NCBI RefSeq assembly: GCF_000346465.2
Contig: NC_034009.1
Coordinates: 26,316,042 to 26,380,041, forward strand
Reading direction: 5' to 3'
From: Prunus persica
Lineage: Eukaryota; Streptophyta; Magnoliopsida; Rosales; Rosaceae
Length of the DNA stretch: 64,000 nt
Shown: positions 22,044 through 34,225 of the stretch, piece after piece
How positions within the stretch are numbered: the first letter of the stretch is position 1
Layout: the number at the start of each line of letters is the position of its first letter
Program-made: the position numbers and the translations under genes
The notes under the pieces: model-generated
Told to the model about the DNA's origin: nothing
What the model saw: only the letters and a program-made list of their open reading frames with translations
The model's database searches: none

Positions 22044-23925
22044 ATCCATGGGAAAGGAAAGTATGAGTTCTTATATTCCTTTCAACAGTAATATAACATG
22101 AGTACTATTATTTCTACCCACTTATTTTATTTTCTTATTTATTTTATTTTTAAAATTTTAAAGACAAATTTATTCCTTTATAAAATTATTCTTAAGAACT
22201 TAAAAAAATATATTTAAAAATTCATATAAAGTAAATTTATTTTCTTTCACAACACAATATATTAATTTTAAAAAAAAGAAAAAAAAGAAAAAGAAAGCAA
22301 GCTCAGGAAACTTGCAAGATAGGAGAAAACAATCGCATATGCAAACCTGTACAACTGCAACATCAAGGAAGCAATGCGATGAACTCACCATTCATATGGC
22401 AATTCCCCTTTAGAATACAATTTTAAAAACGAAAAGAAAAAAAAAAAAGAACCCTCCCACCCCAACCCCGATGGCAAATTCCCCTTCATGGCCGCCGCTG
22501 CCGCCTCCCTCTTTTGTTTCTATTCCTTCCTCCATCTCTCTTTCGTCTACAAAGAACAATCTTATTTAACATCTATTGTTCGTTTTAAAAAATTTCCCTT
22601 TTCTTCCTTAACATCAACAACGTAATCTTAATCTCAATCCTTCATATGGGTCGTCTCCATCTTCCTCGAAATTAAAAGAATCAAAAAATCAAAAAAATAA
22701 AAGATTGTACAGAAACCACCAGCCATCACGAACCTAGCACTACCTCCCCTAGTCGACTCCTCCCACCACGAATCCGTCAATTATATGAGCGGATGAGATT
22801 TGCAAATAAGACTTGCTGGTGTGATATGGATCGCAGGTCCAACTAAACCCCAGTCAACTTATGGTAGATCCACAGTCAACTTGCATATTTCTTCTTTTTT
22901 AAAGAGAGAGGGGGATAGAGAAAAGAAGAGAAACAAAGAGGAAGAGGGGGGCGGTGGGAGGTCGTTGATGATTCTTTTTCTTTTCTTATTTTTATTTTTT
23001 AATTATTTAAATTAATAATTACAAGATATTTTAAGAATAATAGTGAGTGAAAAAATAAAATTATATATTTTTTAAATTTAGATAATGGGTGAAAATATAA
23101 GGTGGGTGAGAAAATAAAAAAAGATGGTGAATGTGGGAACCTAATTAAATCAAACCCTAGGTCAAATAATTCCTATCATTTGGGGATTATTTGACCAAAT
23201 TGGGAGTCAATCAACCTAATTAGGAGTTACTCAATTTAATTGGGAATTATCCAATTAAATTGAACGTTACCTAATTAGGTTGAGATTTGATTTGGTTAAT
23301 TACCACGATCCCCAATTAAATGAGAAGTTACCTAATTGAATCGGGATTTGATTTGATACCTACCACAATTAGGGATTTGATTTACCCTAATAAATCAAAT
23401 CAATCCCAAAAAGGGGAGGAATAATTCCCTTCCATCTACGGAATTATTCCTCAGAAACCCTAGCCTCCGAGACTACTATAAAAGCATAGCCATACACAAG
23501 GGTTAAGGTACGCCTAAAATCTTACTAAAATCTCTGCAGAAAATTCCTCTCAAACCCTAGCTACCTCCTCTCTTTCTCTCTTTTACATAAGGCTCCGGCC
23601 GCCCGATTTATATTATAAACACATCCCGTACCCTATTTTAGCTATCGTTTCTCTAAAGATCGATTGAACTGACTTAGGCATCGGAGGGCCTTTGGCCAAC
23701 ACCCCCCGGGTCTGGTCTTTTACTCCGATCTGTTTTGCAGGGAGAAAGAGAGGCGGAGAAGACGAAGGAATCTTGGACGAATATTCTCCCGTGAGATTAT
23801 TTGCACAAACAGTGAATATAACAACAATCTATAACATATATGCAGAAAATTTACTTTTTGTGTTTTCGATACTTTATTTTTACATATGTATCAAATTGTA
23901 ATTTGCAAGAAAGAATATCTCCTTA
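22044..23925. mobile_element. Insertion in the NRX-B 3' flank, probably including a gypsy-type LTR
   Basis: In the NRX-C flank AATAATCAT is followed within a few bases by TTATATTAAAGTGATG (38566-38595). In the NRX-B flank the same two pieces are 1.9 kb apart, so 22044-23925 looks inserted. The right part, from about 23128 (TGTGGGAACC), has a TATAAAAGCATAG box near 23475 and then CTTAGGCATCGGAGGGCC near 23673. That motif is common in the R/U5 part of plant Ty3-gypsy LTRs, so a solo LTR is likely. The left part (22.2-23.0 kb) has no recognisable content. Exact ends are uncertain. Confidence 0.5.
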
Positions 23926-23938
23926 TAATTATATTAAA

Positions 23939-24016
23939 GTGATGCGTACCTTTTATTTAAGCAATATTGATAGAGAAGTGATGCGTACCTTTTATTTAAG
24001 CAATATTGATAGAGGA
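23939..24016 (+). repeat. 39-bp tandem duplication downstream of NRX-B
   Basis: Two adjacent copies (23939-23977 and 23978-24016) of a unit starting GTGATGCGTACCTTTTATTT. The NRX-C flank at about 38590 has a single diverged copy. Confidence 0.9.
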
Positions 24017-24357
24017 GAATCAAATACATGACATTACTAGACATTAGATACTAGTAATTCTTAATAAAGTGAAAATGGAATGAAACAAAGACAATGGAAT
24101 GAAATGAAATCACAGATCCTAACAATGGAATGAAACAAAGACAGTGAAATGAAATCACAGATTTATGTAAATGCACAACCTCATCAAATCTTATAATAAC
24201 ATTGCAGCATCTGAAACGACAAGACAATACATTGGGACACAACAGAAAGAAACTATTCAACATAAACAACTCTAATAATCTCCATATGAGATTTTACGCC
24301 TTAAATCACACACAATCTCCATATGAGATTTTTAGCCTTAAATCACACACATACTTC

Positions 24358-27300
24358 TTAAGCTTTTTTACACACATTACCATCGCACTTAAATCCTTCT
24401 TGGGGAGGATCCTGTTCCTGCTTGGCATCACTTTTGGTTCTCTTATCTTCCTCCAATGCACACTTTGGGTGGAGATCAAAGTTACACGCCTCACAGTAGA
24501 ATGACCATGCCCCTCCCGGTTCACCACACCCGTCACATACATAATTTTTACGGCGAGCAAGCACGAGCTCGTGCTCCTCATGCTGTGCACTCTTCAACTT
24601 CTCAGGCCACCCCTTTGCCATCTCCAAATACTCTGCTTCTATCTCTTTCAGCCGCTCTTCAGTGAAAGGATAAGCATTAGCCCCGTGCTGCATAACGAGG
24701 TTTCTTGCTTCTTTTGTGACTGTTTGGCCAGTAGGACCAATGGCTACGAGCATGGGGATGCCTTTCACCTTGAATTTGCGGCTCAAGGATGCTTTTCTCA
24801 AGTCACCAAAGGGAAGAGCAAGCCATGGCATTCCAGAGAAAAACTCATCAAAATCGCCTTGGTCTCTGTCACTAGAAATGAAAATAACTTCAAATGCATC
24901 ATCCTTTGCCTTAATCTTGTGGTAAGCTTCAACAAGTTTTGGTAGAAAGGCACGGCATGGAGGGCACCAATGAGCTGAGAAATAGAGGAGGATGTTCTTC
25001 CCCACCAAATCTGACACAGGAATCTGAATCCACAAATAATAGTTGTCATTCAGTTATTACCACAAACAGCACAAACACGCATACAGAGAGTTGTCACCTG
25101 CCCTGACAAAAGGAACCTGCGGGATTTTTGCCCCACAATGCACACAAAAATCTCACTTTTAAAACCATAAAAGGAGGTTAAAAACGATTATCTTACCTCA
25201 GTTCCACCTTTTCCAATGACAAAGTTTCGATCCCCAGATACCAAAATTGACTCCAGGGTTTGAGCTTTCTCCTTTGCCTTTTCTATCTCAATAAGCTCTG
25301 CAAACTTCTCTGGGGTGAAGGGGTAAGCCAGAACCCCATGCTCTTCAATGGCCTCAGCAACGTTCTTACTAACAGTTTTACCATCTGCCCCAATAATAAC
25401 CAAAGTGGGTAAGGTTGAAAGCTCAAAGTATCGAGCCAACTTCCCAATATTTTTGTCCCCGATTGGCAAGGAAAACCAAGGCATGTTCTTAAAATCTTGC
25501 TTGAATGATTCTTCATCATCATCAAGTGGTATCACCACAACCTCAAAGCTCTCTCCATTTGCTTTTAGCTTCTCATAAACCTCCAAAAGTTTTGGAGTAA
25601 AGTCAACACATGGACTGTATACAGACAATGAAAAATAGAGACCCACTATCTTCCCTTCAAGTTCAGAGACAGGCACCTTAATATATGCGCACATTGAGAA
25701 CAACAGTCAGATTGGGGCCCGAAATACATTTTATGATACATGTATAAAAAATGAGACTAGTAGTTAGTAGGCATAAACAAGCAGTGACATTGAAACTTAC
25801 ATTCTTTCCGTCATTTGAAATTACAAAGTCACGTAAGCGAGAGACCAAGATCGTTTTCAAGGACTGATCCCTTCTGGCTGCTGCTTCTTGATCATTTAGT
25901 TCTTTTATCTTTTCTGGTGTAAAAGGGTAGCCGTCTACTCCATGCTCCTTAATAATCTCAACTCCACTATCACTCAAAACTTTGCCATCTTCACCAAGGA
26001 TCACAAGATGGGGTATCCCTCTGACCTTGAACAGTTTATCCACGCGATCACGTGCCTCTTTATCAGAAAACGGAATTGCAAGCCACGGCATCTTGGAGAA
26101 GTACCCATTGAATGACTCATCATCTTCATCAGCTGAGATAAATACAACCTCAAAATCACCTTTGGGAGAAAGTTCATTGTAGGCCTCCACTAAAGAAGGG
26201 GTGAACCGTTGACATGGACCGCACCATGATGCAGAAAAGTACAACCCAAGCTTTTTCCCCTTCAAGCTTTCAACTTTAATCTGATCAAGAATTTAACAAA
26301 TGATTCCTCTCTCTCATATTATCCCCACAGGATCCTAAGATATGACTACCAATGCCTATGCTCGATCCAAACCCCTCTACATCTTAAAAATCAATCTTCT
26401 TTTCCACTATTTCAGTGAACTTTTCTAATCACTACTTTTAAATAAACCACGATTCGAATTAATCCATTGCACACATATCCGAACAGATTAGAATTCAAAT
26501 TCATATATGCATAAAAACAATATAACTATTGAGCATATATACACAAACAAATGCTGAATACAATTCACCCATCCCTGATATGAACTTAGCCTAACCCAAT
26601 CCAAAACCTTGCAAACAGAGCAATTGAAGATAGTAACTTCGTTTTTCTTATGACAGTCAAACTCAGCCTCCATTTATTTTCTAGTTGCGAATACATCTAT
26701 CTACCACTATGATGACAGACCAAATTCAAAGACCCCAAATTGACTCTAATTGTGTTTGTGGGTATTGTTCGTGTTAGCTTGATTTTTGTAGTGGAGTTTG
26801 CATTGAGTAGCTTGTGGGTTTGTGACCACAAAACAGAGATAAGGGGTGGCAATTGAGGTGTTTGTTGGTTTAGCCATACTCCCCATAATCTCCTATGGCG
26901 ATTTCAGGGCGGAAGGTGATGAAATTGAAGGTTAGAGCATCTGACAGGATGGAAGAGGAGAAGGGAAAAGGTGGGGGTGTGGGTGTTGGTGGGGCGGGTG
27001 GGTCGGACTGGGGTGGTGGTGAAATTGGGTGGGAGGGAAGGAGGTCGTACAGGCAAAGATTTTTCAAAAAATATATATCCTTCTTTATTTTTGTAAATAT
27101 ATATACTTTCTAATTTTTTTATTGATGAATTAAACTATTTTTCTTTTTCTTTTTATTTATTTAAATTTTGTCAAACCACACTATATGAACGTTGCCATAT
27201 TTACTAGACATAAACAGCAAATACATCTACCGACCAGTGTGACGACATACCCAATTCAACGACCCCAAATTGACTCACACAAATTTTCCATATAAATCTG

Positions 27301-27989
27301 TAGAAAAAACTGATTTAAAAATCCAAATAAAGATTCATATTATTTTAACTGACCCTACGTTTTCTGGAAAAAAAATAAATAAATAATTAAAGAAGCAGCT
27401 TAAAACACGTTCTTTCTTCTTTGTTCTGTCGCTCAAGAAGCTTGTAGCCGCTGCCTCCTCCTCCAATTCTACATCGCAGTGGAGGGAGGTGTGGCTTCAA
27501 TTACACACCCTCGTCATCGATTCCGAAAAGTGTGACCAACCCATCATTGAACATCCGCTTCAATACTCTTTGGGTGTGAATCTAATAATTCTTCTCTGAT
27601 TCTTTCTTTGGTCTAAGAAAAAACAAATTGTTTTTAAAAAATTTTGATTAACCTCCACGAAACTCTCATATAGTTCATCTTCAGTTTTCAGATACTATTT
27701 TCTTCGGTTACAGATTGTAAACCACAGTATATTTTCTTCCACTGTTGTAGTTTTCTACTGGGTTTGATTGCAACGGGTGCAGCGCTGTTGAAGGTTGATT
27801 GTCTTCTGTTTTCATCGATGGGTTCTGAGGTGAAAATAATGCAAAACAATCAGATATTGAGAGGTGAAAATATACCTGATCACCATTGTTGCGGACAAGA
27901 AAGTCCCTCTCGGAAGAAGAAAGCAGCGAGCAAAAGTCGTGGGGTTCGCTGTTGACCAGCTCAGCGACGTTTTGTTTACTATCGGACAT
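24358..27989 (-). CDS. NRX1: Nucleoredoxin B (three thioredoxin-like domains plus C1-like tail), 4 exons
   Basis: Exons are 27989-27876, 26280-25801, 25676-25197 and 25023-24358, joining in frame to 579 residues. Domain 1 has WCGPC at residues 57-61, domain 2 has the degenerate VYSPC near 217-221, and domain 3 has WCPPC near 377-381. The tail [30 protein letters not shown] is a C1-like zinc module. Exons 2 and 3 are 480 bases each, as in NRX-C. NRX-B and NRX-C are closely similar, including introns, so they arose by recent local duplication. Intron 1 is long (1.6 kb) and contains, on the other strand, an unexplained fragment at 27428. The start codon context is kept, but the distal promoter shared with NRX-C now lies beyond a 5.7-kb insertion at about 33.75 kb. 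The protein looks intact; its expression may not be. Confidence 0.92.
27428..27598 (+). pseudogene. Unidentified gene fragment in NRX-B intron 1
   Basis: A stretch with GCTCAAGAAGCTTGTAGCCG and coding-like composition also occurs at 45063-45220. In the other copy it starts with ATG and stays open for 51 codons ([16 protein letters not shown] start). Here the ATG is CTG and small changes follow. It runs opposite to NRX-B. I do not recognise the protein. It could be a captured 5' exon of another gene or a former bidirectional neighbour. Confidence 0.45.
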
Positions 27990-28444
27990 ACTGGTTTCTC
28001 CTGGATTTTCTTCAGCAGGATTGAATTACTCACCCTTCTTATTTGACCCTCACTTATACTCCTCTTCTTAAGACCCTCACTTATAGTTGTTCTTGCGGAC
28101 TTTGCTCTCTATTCCACCGCCTTGGCTATTATAGCCACATATTTGTTTATCTTCTAGACAATTCTGGCTGCTGACTTACTTTTCCAGATTTTTCTATACT
28201 TAAGCGCATGGATGCGCCCAAATTTCAGCCCTTGGATCACTTTGAATCTATGGCTCTTAACAAACACTGAAATTGAATCCCACTGTACAACCGGTGGAGA
28301 AAGAAAGAGAAAAAAACAAATCAAAAAAGCTGACAGCCAACATGGGCTATATAAAAAAAAACAGTCATGTAGTCAAAGAGATCAGGACTGTTTATATATA
28401 TATATAATTTATTTATTTTTTGAGTTATATATAATCTCGATTTT

Positions 28445-28590
28445 TTGGACCACAGGAGTTCAAGAGATTGTGATCACCCACCATTGGATATTAATCTAAT
28501 GGTTCAAAAAAGTTTTTTAAAAGTGAGTGAACCGTTGAATTTACATCTAATGGTGAGTGACCACAAATCTCTTGGACTCCTGTAGTCCAA
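28445..28590. mobile_element. 146-bp foldback MITE
   Basis: The ends are inverted repeats of about 50 bases: TTGGACCACAGGAGTTCAAG on the left and, read inward from the right, TTGGACTACAGGAGTCCAAG. The similarity continues through a CACCATTNGAT segment to a short centre. A 13-bp direct repeat, AGATCAGGACTGT, lies near both sides (28379 and 28592), but it is not adjacent on the left, so the target duplication is unclear. Confidence 0.8.
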
Positions 28591-29589
28591 CAGATCAGGA
28601 CTGTATTTAATGTATACGAATAGTATGCTAGTTTTTTTTTTATTATTTATTCAATTTCTCTTTTGGGTTGATGTATACGTATATGAAAACTTAAAGTAAG
28701 AATGTAATTAACTGAAAAAACCAATATAAATTAAAAGAAAATTATAATAAACAGAAAATTTTAAATATATTTAGATTAAAATAATAATAATAGGCATTAA
28801 AAAATTTGTTCCATGTTTTTTTTCCACTAATCTCACTTCTATTATTTTTCCATTACTCCACCAGTAACTAGCATGTGAATGATTTCTATAAATTAAAAAC
28901 CACATATTTTAGTAAAATATAAAAATATTAGGAATGGCCAAAATTAGGAAAAATAATAGAATGATCTAAAGTTTCAAAAAGTAGTTAGTAAAACATTAGA
29001 TTTTTACATGTCAAATATTTATTTATTTGTAGTTATGTTAAATTTCAATTTTAAGTAATCATGATAACATCTTGATTACCATTTATAAAATATATATCTC
29101 GATCATTGAAAATTTTGTGTGCATAAAAATACATAAAAATTATGCAAATGTTATTTCACCAAATATTTTAAAATCTAAGAATATAGATTTTTATAAACTT
29201 GTTCTTAGTTTAAAGTATAGTCCATATTTGCATATAATATAACATATTATTGCTAATAATTTAAAATCTAAGAATATAGATTTTTATAAAATTGATTCTT
29301 AATTTAAAGTATAGTCTATATTTTCATATATATAACATATTATTGCTAAGCAAAAGAACCCTATCATACACAAGCATATGATCATATAAATACTTCTTTG
29401 TAAAATCGATCAATTACTAAACGAATTTTTTTCTTCATGTTTTCAATGAAATTTCTTTTTTATTTTTTCGTTGTGTATTTATAAAAATATATATAATAAA
29501 AATAATCAAATATAATAATTCTATATTTATAATATAGAATTATAAATAAATATTAAATGAAATATATATAAATATGTTATACCTTAATT

Positions 29590-31800
29590 TATAAAGAAAA
29601 TGACCCATAGTACAATGCTAAGGTAAGAGTAGACATTGAAGAAGTAAAATTGGGTCCTTAGGTTTGTAAACACAAGACTTTACATCATTAAGGACTACTA
29701 TTACACTATCATGGACATATGCATTCCATAAGCTTGTAAATCATATCATTAAGTTTGTACATTTCAATATTTGGTTTCGCAGACTTTGCACCTTCGTTAC
29801 AACATTAAGGTGAATCATAATCCATAACATTGTAATATTCATTTACAAAGAAAATGATCCCCCTTACAACATTAAGGTAAATGTGGCCTTTAGAGAAGTA
29901 ATTGTGAAACTTATTCTTGTAAACACTAGGGTTTACAATATTAAAATCCATTTATAATTACTTGGATGTCAAAGCTCCATAAACTTATAAATATATCCAT
30001 AAACTTGTAATATCATAATTTACGATAGAAATGATATCTTTTACAATATTAAGGCAAGAGTGGACCTTGGAGAAGTAAACTTGGTCCTTATTCTCGTAAA
30101 CACAGTGGTTACAACAATAAGGACTCATATTACAATGGTTTGGACATAAATGTTCCATAAACTTATAAAATGGATCTTTAATCTAGTATATTACAAGATT
30201 TGGGTTCCCATTTACTTGTTTTTGCACCATAATTACAAAGTTAAGGGTCCTTAATAATCCATAATCTTATAATACTATAATTTATATTAGAAAAGATCTA
30301 TCGTACAATGTTAAGGTAAGGATGGACATTGGAGAAGTAAATGTGGTTCTTATTCTTGTAAACACAACGGTTTACAATATTAAGGACCCTTTTTACAATT
30401 ACTTGGACGTTAAAGTTCCATAAACTTATAAAGTGTATTCATAAACTTGTAATATCGTAATTTACAATGGAAATGATATCAATTACAATATTAAGGCAAT
30501 GGTGGACTTTGAAGATGTAAATTTGGTCTTTATTCTTGTAAACTCAACAGTTTACAACAATAAGGGCACGTATTACAATGGTTTGGACGTAAACATTCCA
30601 TATACTTATAAAATGGATCCTTAATATGGTATATTACAAGATCTGGGTTCCCATTTATGCATTTTTTGCACCATAATTACAACGTAAAGGTTCCTTATAA
30701 TCCATAATCTTATAATACTATAATTTACATTAGAAAGGATCTCTCTTACTTTGTTAAGGTAAGGATGGACCTTGGAGAAGTAAATGTAGTCCTTATTCTT
30801 GTAAACACAATGGTTTACAATATTAAGGACCCCTTTTACAATTACTTGGATGTCAAAGTTCCATAAACTTATAAAGTGTATTTATAAACTTGTAATATCG
30901 TGATTTACAATAGAAAGGATATCCATTACAATATTAAGGCAAGGGTGGACCTTGGAGCTGTAAACTTGGTCCTTATTCTTGTAAACTCAACAGTTTACAA
31001 CAATAAGGGCTCGTATTACAATGGTTTGGACGTAAACGTTCCATATACTTATAAAATGGATCCTTAATCTAGTATATTACAAGATTTGGGTTCCCATTTA
31101 TGCATTTTTGCACCATAATTACAACATAAAGGTTCCTTATAATCCATAATCTTATAATACTATAATTTACATTAGAAAGGATCTCTCTTACTTTGTTAAG
31201 GTAAGGATGGACCTTGGAAAGGAGAAGTAAATGTAGTCCTTATTCTTGTAAACACAACAGTTTACAATATTAAAGGCCCCTTTTACAATTACTTGGACGT
31301 CAAAGTTCCATAAACTTATAAAGTGTATTCATAAACTTGTAATGTCGTAATTTACATTAGAAATGATATCCATTACAATATTAAGACAAGGGTGGACCTT
31401 GGAGATGTAAACTTGGTCCTTATTCTGGTAAACTCACCGGTTTACAACAATAAGGGCTCGTATTATCAAATGGATCCCTAATCTGGTATATTACAAGATT
31501 TGGGTTCCCATTTACGCGGTTTTGCACCATAATTACAATATTAAGGTTCTTTATAGTCCTTAATCTTGTAATACTATAATTTACATTAGAAATCATCTTC
31601 CTTATAATGTTAAGGCAATGGTGGACCTTGGAATGTAAACGTGGTCCTTATTGTTGTAAATGCAACACTTTACAACATAAGGACTCGTACTACAATTTTT
31701 TTGGATATAAGCATTCCATAAACATGTAAAATGGATCCTTAATCTCATAGATTACAAAATTTGGGTTCCAATTTACGCATTTTGCCACCAAGATTACAAC
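29590..31800 (+). repeat. Higher-order tandem repeat (dimer about 445 bp)
   Basis: About ten monomers share TAATTTACATTAGAAA-type starts, followed by TTAAGGCAAGGGTGGACCTT and a TTGTAAAC...GTTTACAA inverted repeat. Starts near 30010, 30460, 30900 and 31350 form one class; those near 29845, 30280, 30720, 31165 and 31575 form the other. The classes alternate, so the real unit is a dimer of about 440-450 bases. Identity is highest in the middle dimers and decays to both sides. No open frame is conserved. Confidence 0.88.
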
Positions 31801-31869
31801 CCGGAATGACCCATTTTATATAACCAAGTACAAAGGCCTTGGAGAAATTTGAACATGTTTCACATACTA

Positions 31870-32640
31870 TATATGCAATTGCCAAACAGGTAATGGTAAT
31901 TGCATACCGTAATGCAATTGCCAAACACGCGACAGTAATTGCATAGGTTATTGTCAGTCCAAGTTGGTTTCTAAGTTTAGGCGATTACAACTTTTGTAAC
32001 TTAATGCCAAACCTCGTAGCCCCATAATTGATGATCGGCCATTATTTTTTATTATTAATATATTCATAATATATATATATAAATGTCCCCAATATGAGTA
32101 CGAATGAAATATGCACAAAATTTTCTTTCTATTAAAGTTCAAAACGACGTATAACTACAAAATAACAAGACCATGTAATTTGCAATTTTTTGTCTGTAAC
32201 TGATATATTCTGGCTAGGCAATTGCACTTACTTACAATAGAAACAAGGATTACACAAGCAATTGCATATTGGTCCTCATGAAATTGCATAATGTTACTTA
32301 TGCAACTGCTTAATAGTAATGCAATTGACAGACAGAAATAAACTAAGCAACACGAGAAATGCAATCAACTGCCAAAACTTGGCCTTTAATTGATTTCTAA
32401 CATAAATTGCATAGCTTAATTATTTTTTGAGACTATCAGAATTAGAAATATTTGTATGCATTGCATGAGTTGTGTTATTATTTAGATCACAAGCTACAAT
32501 ACAATTTCTGCTCTGCTTTTTGCCAGTGACACTATTTATGGTCTTAACCGCATAATGCACCACACTAGCTATCAAAAACTTGTGTTTTTCTGAAACAATT
32601 GCACTATAAGTTTATGCTCTTATTCACTTGCACTTCCTGT
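31870..32640. repeat. Cluster of AATTGCA / TGCAATTGC motifs
   Basis: TGCAATTGCC, AATTGCATA, GCAATTGCA and related words recur about a dozen times in 770 bases, in both orientations, directly after the tandem repeat. The core GCAATTGC is palindromic. Apart from these motifs the stretch has no gene-like content. Confidence 0.7.
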
Positions 32641-33744
32641 TCAATTTATATAAACAAGTTCTTATAAAGAATCATGGAAGAAGAGAATAACTCAAACAAA
32701 ATCCTACATCCAAGCATTTGTTTTGTGCATGCAGATGGGGCAACCCCAAATAAATTCACTCATTATCCATATCATACACAAGTACATTATTAAAATAAAA
32801 AAGCCACCAAAATACCACCAAACTTATTATTAACAATATGAAAAATATGAATGGAAATTTCAACATATAATATGAACTTGAGGAGCGCCATTCATATTCA
32901 ACAACAACCAAAATAAATCGTATAATATGAATGGTAAATTAATCACAATAAAGATACAAGTTCTAGAACTTCAAACTAGCCTGGCAAAAAAGGGAATTTA
33001 AATATAAAATTGCATACCAAGCAGATCCAACCAATAGTAAAGTAAACTTGGAATGCCAAAAATATTCAACAAAAAACCTGAACAACATAAAACCCAGAAA
33101 ATATTAGGCTAAATAAGAAATGGAAGAGAATAAAAAAGAAATATGAAACAAAACCAAGGAAAAAAATTGTTCCTGATGGGTGAGGTTTTCAGTGAAACTT
33201 AAATCTGCGATGAGATGGGGTTCAAGATTCGAATATACAGCAATAAGACATTATAGCTGGGCTGAGATGAGATTGAAGATCCCGCACGCAGTTTGCATCA
33301 AGCCTTTGTCACTGTTGAGAGAGAGGAGAGCTTATCAATCTGTATATGGGAGGAAGACTCAGTCACTGCCATGAAGAAATAGAGGAGTCGATGTTTTAGA
33401 TGGGTTGTTGGTCACCGTCGACAAAGTGATAAAAGAGAGGGAGCTTTTCTGTTTTTGAAAAAAAATCTCAAATGAGATGAGGGATTAGGGTTGAGATGGA
33501 GAGATGCTATGGTGTAGAGGAGAAAGGCCCATCATAATCTTTTCTTTTTCTTTTTCTTTCTTTTTAAAAAATAAAATATATAATATTTACCTGCTACCTG
33601 TTGGGGCAGTTTAAAAAAAGTGGTGCATTGGTGCGCCGAGTGCACCATAGACGTTGCCCAAGTGTTGACTACCTTCCATAGGCTAGGCTTTATTTTCCTT
33701 GGGCTGAGTTAAGTGATGTACTGGTGTTGATTTTTAATATTTAA
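32641..33744. other. Right part of the insertion, no gene recognised
   Basis: A/T-rich sequence without a convincing reading frame or RNA. The 33180-33374 open frame is short and has no recognisable motif. CTTTTTC-rich and A-rich runs lie near 33540-33580. Confidence 0.45.
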
Positions 33745-33990
33745 AACTTAAAATTAGAAATTACCGAGATTGTGATGTATTGTGAAAATGAGGGGGTTTA
33801 GGTTTGGGTTTAGGCGGAGAACTCAGGGGCTCTATTTATAATATAATGATCGAGGACAAAAACAAAATTCATTTCTTTTGTTGGCCTTTATTATTATTTT
33901 CTTGGAGAGTGGGAAAAAGCAAGAGCATCTCTTTGGGACTTGCGTTGGATGCATCAACATGTATGTGTCAGCCTTTTTTATTTATTTATT
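33745..33990 (-). promoter_or_regulatory. Displaced distal promoter of NRX-B
   Basis: GAAAATGAGGGGGTTTAGG, GGAGAACTCAGGGGCTCTAT and ATTATTATTTTCTTGGAGAG match the region just upstream of NRX-C (about 44350-44600) and NRX-E (47410-47860). TCTATTTATAAT is shared and could be the TATA region (minus strand reads ATTATAAATAGA). Relative to NRX-B it is now 5.7 kb upstream of the start codon. Confidence 0.7.
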
Positions 33991-34225
33991 TAGTACAACT
34001 GATAGTTCAACTAGAGGAGAAAGGAATTTCTCTCACACACAACTATCATATAATGGGAGTTCAGACTTAAGACCTTTGGTCTGTAAGTCAATACTCTTTT
34101 CTATTGGGTTATGAGCACACTAGCCTGTTAAAACTCAATACAAATCTAAAATATATATTTTTTAACTTAAAATATACATATATCAAGGATCTTTAACTTG
34201 TAGAAATCAAAATACAACCTAAATA

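Larger units (their letters stand above)
28046..33744. mobile_element. 5.7-kb insertion splitting the NRX-B promoter
   Basis: Just upstream of the NRX-B start the sequence matches NRX-C up to about 28045 (GGATTGAATTACTC). The continuation seen in NRX-C (AGTTTGTGATTTGTGAAAAC ... GGAGAACTCAGAGGC) is found only from about 33745 on. The block between is A/T-rich, has no recognisable gene, and contains a small foldback element (28445-28590), a higher-order tandem repeat (29.6-31.8 kb) and a cluster of AATTGCA motifs (31.87-32.64 kb). No clear terminal repeats were found, so it may be one unusual element or several nested ones. Confidence 0.6.

Noticed and set aside
29590..31800. CRISPR-like array
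   Set aside because: Repeats are long monomers of about 180-270 bases without constant short repeats and unique spacers, in a plant nuclear sequence.
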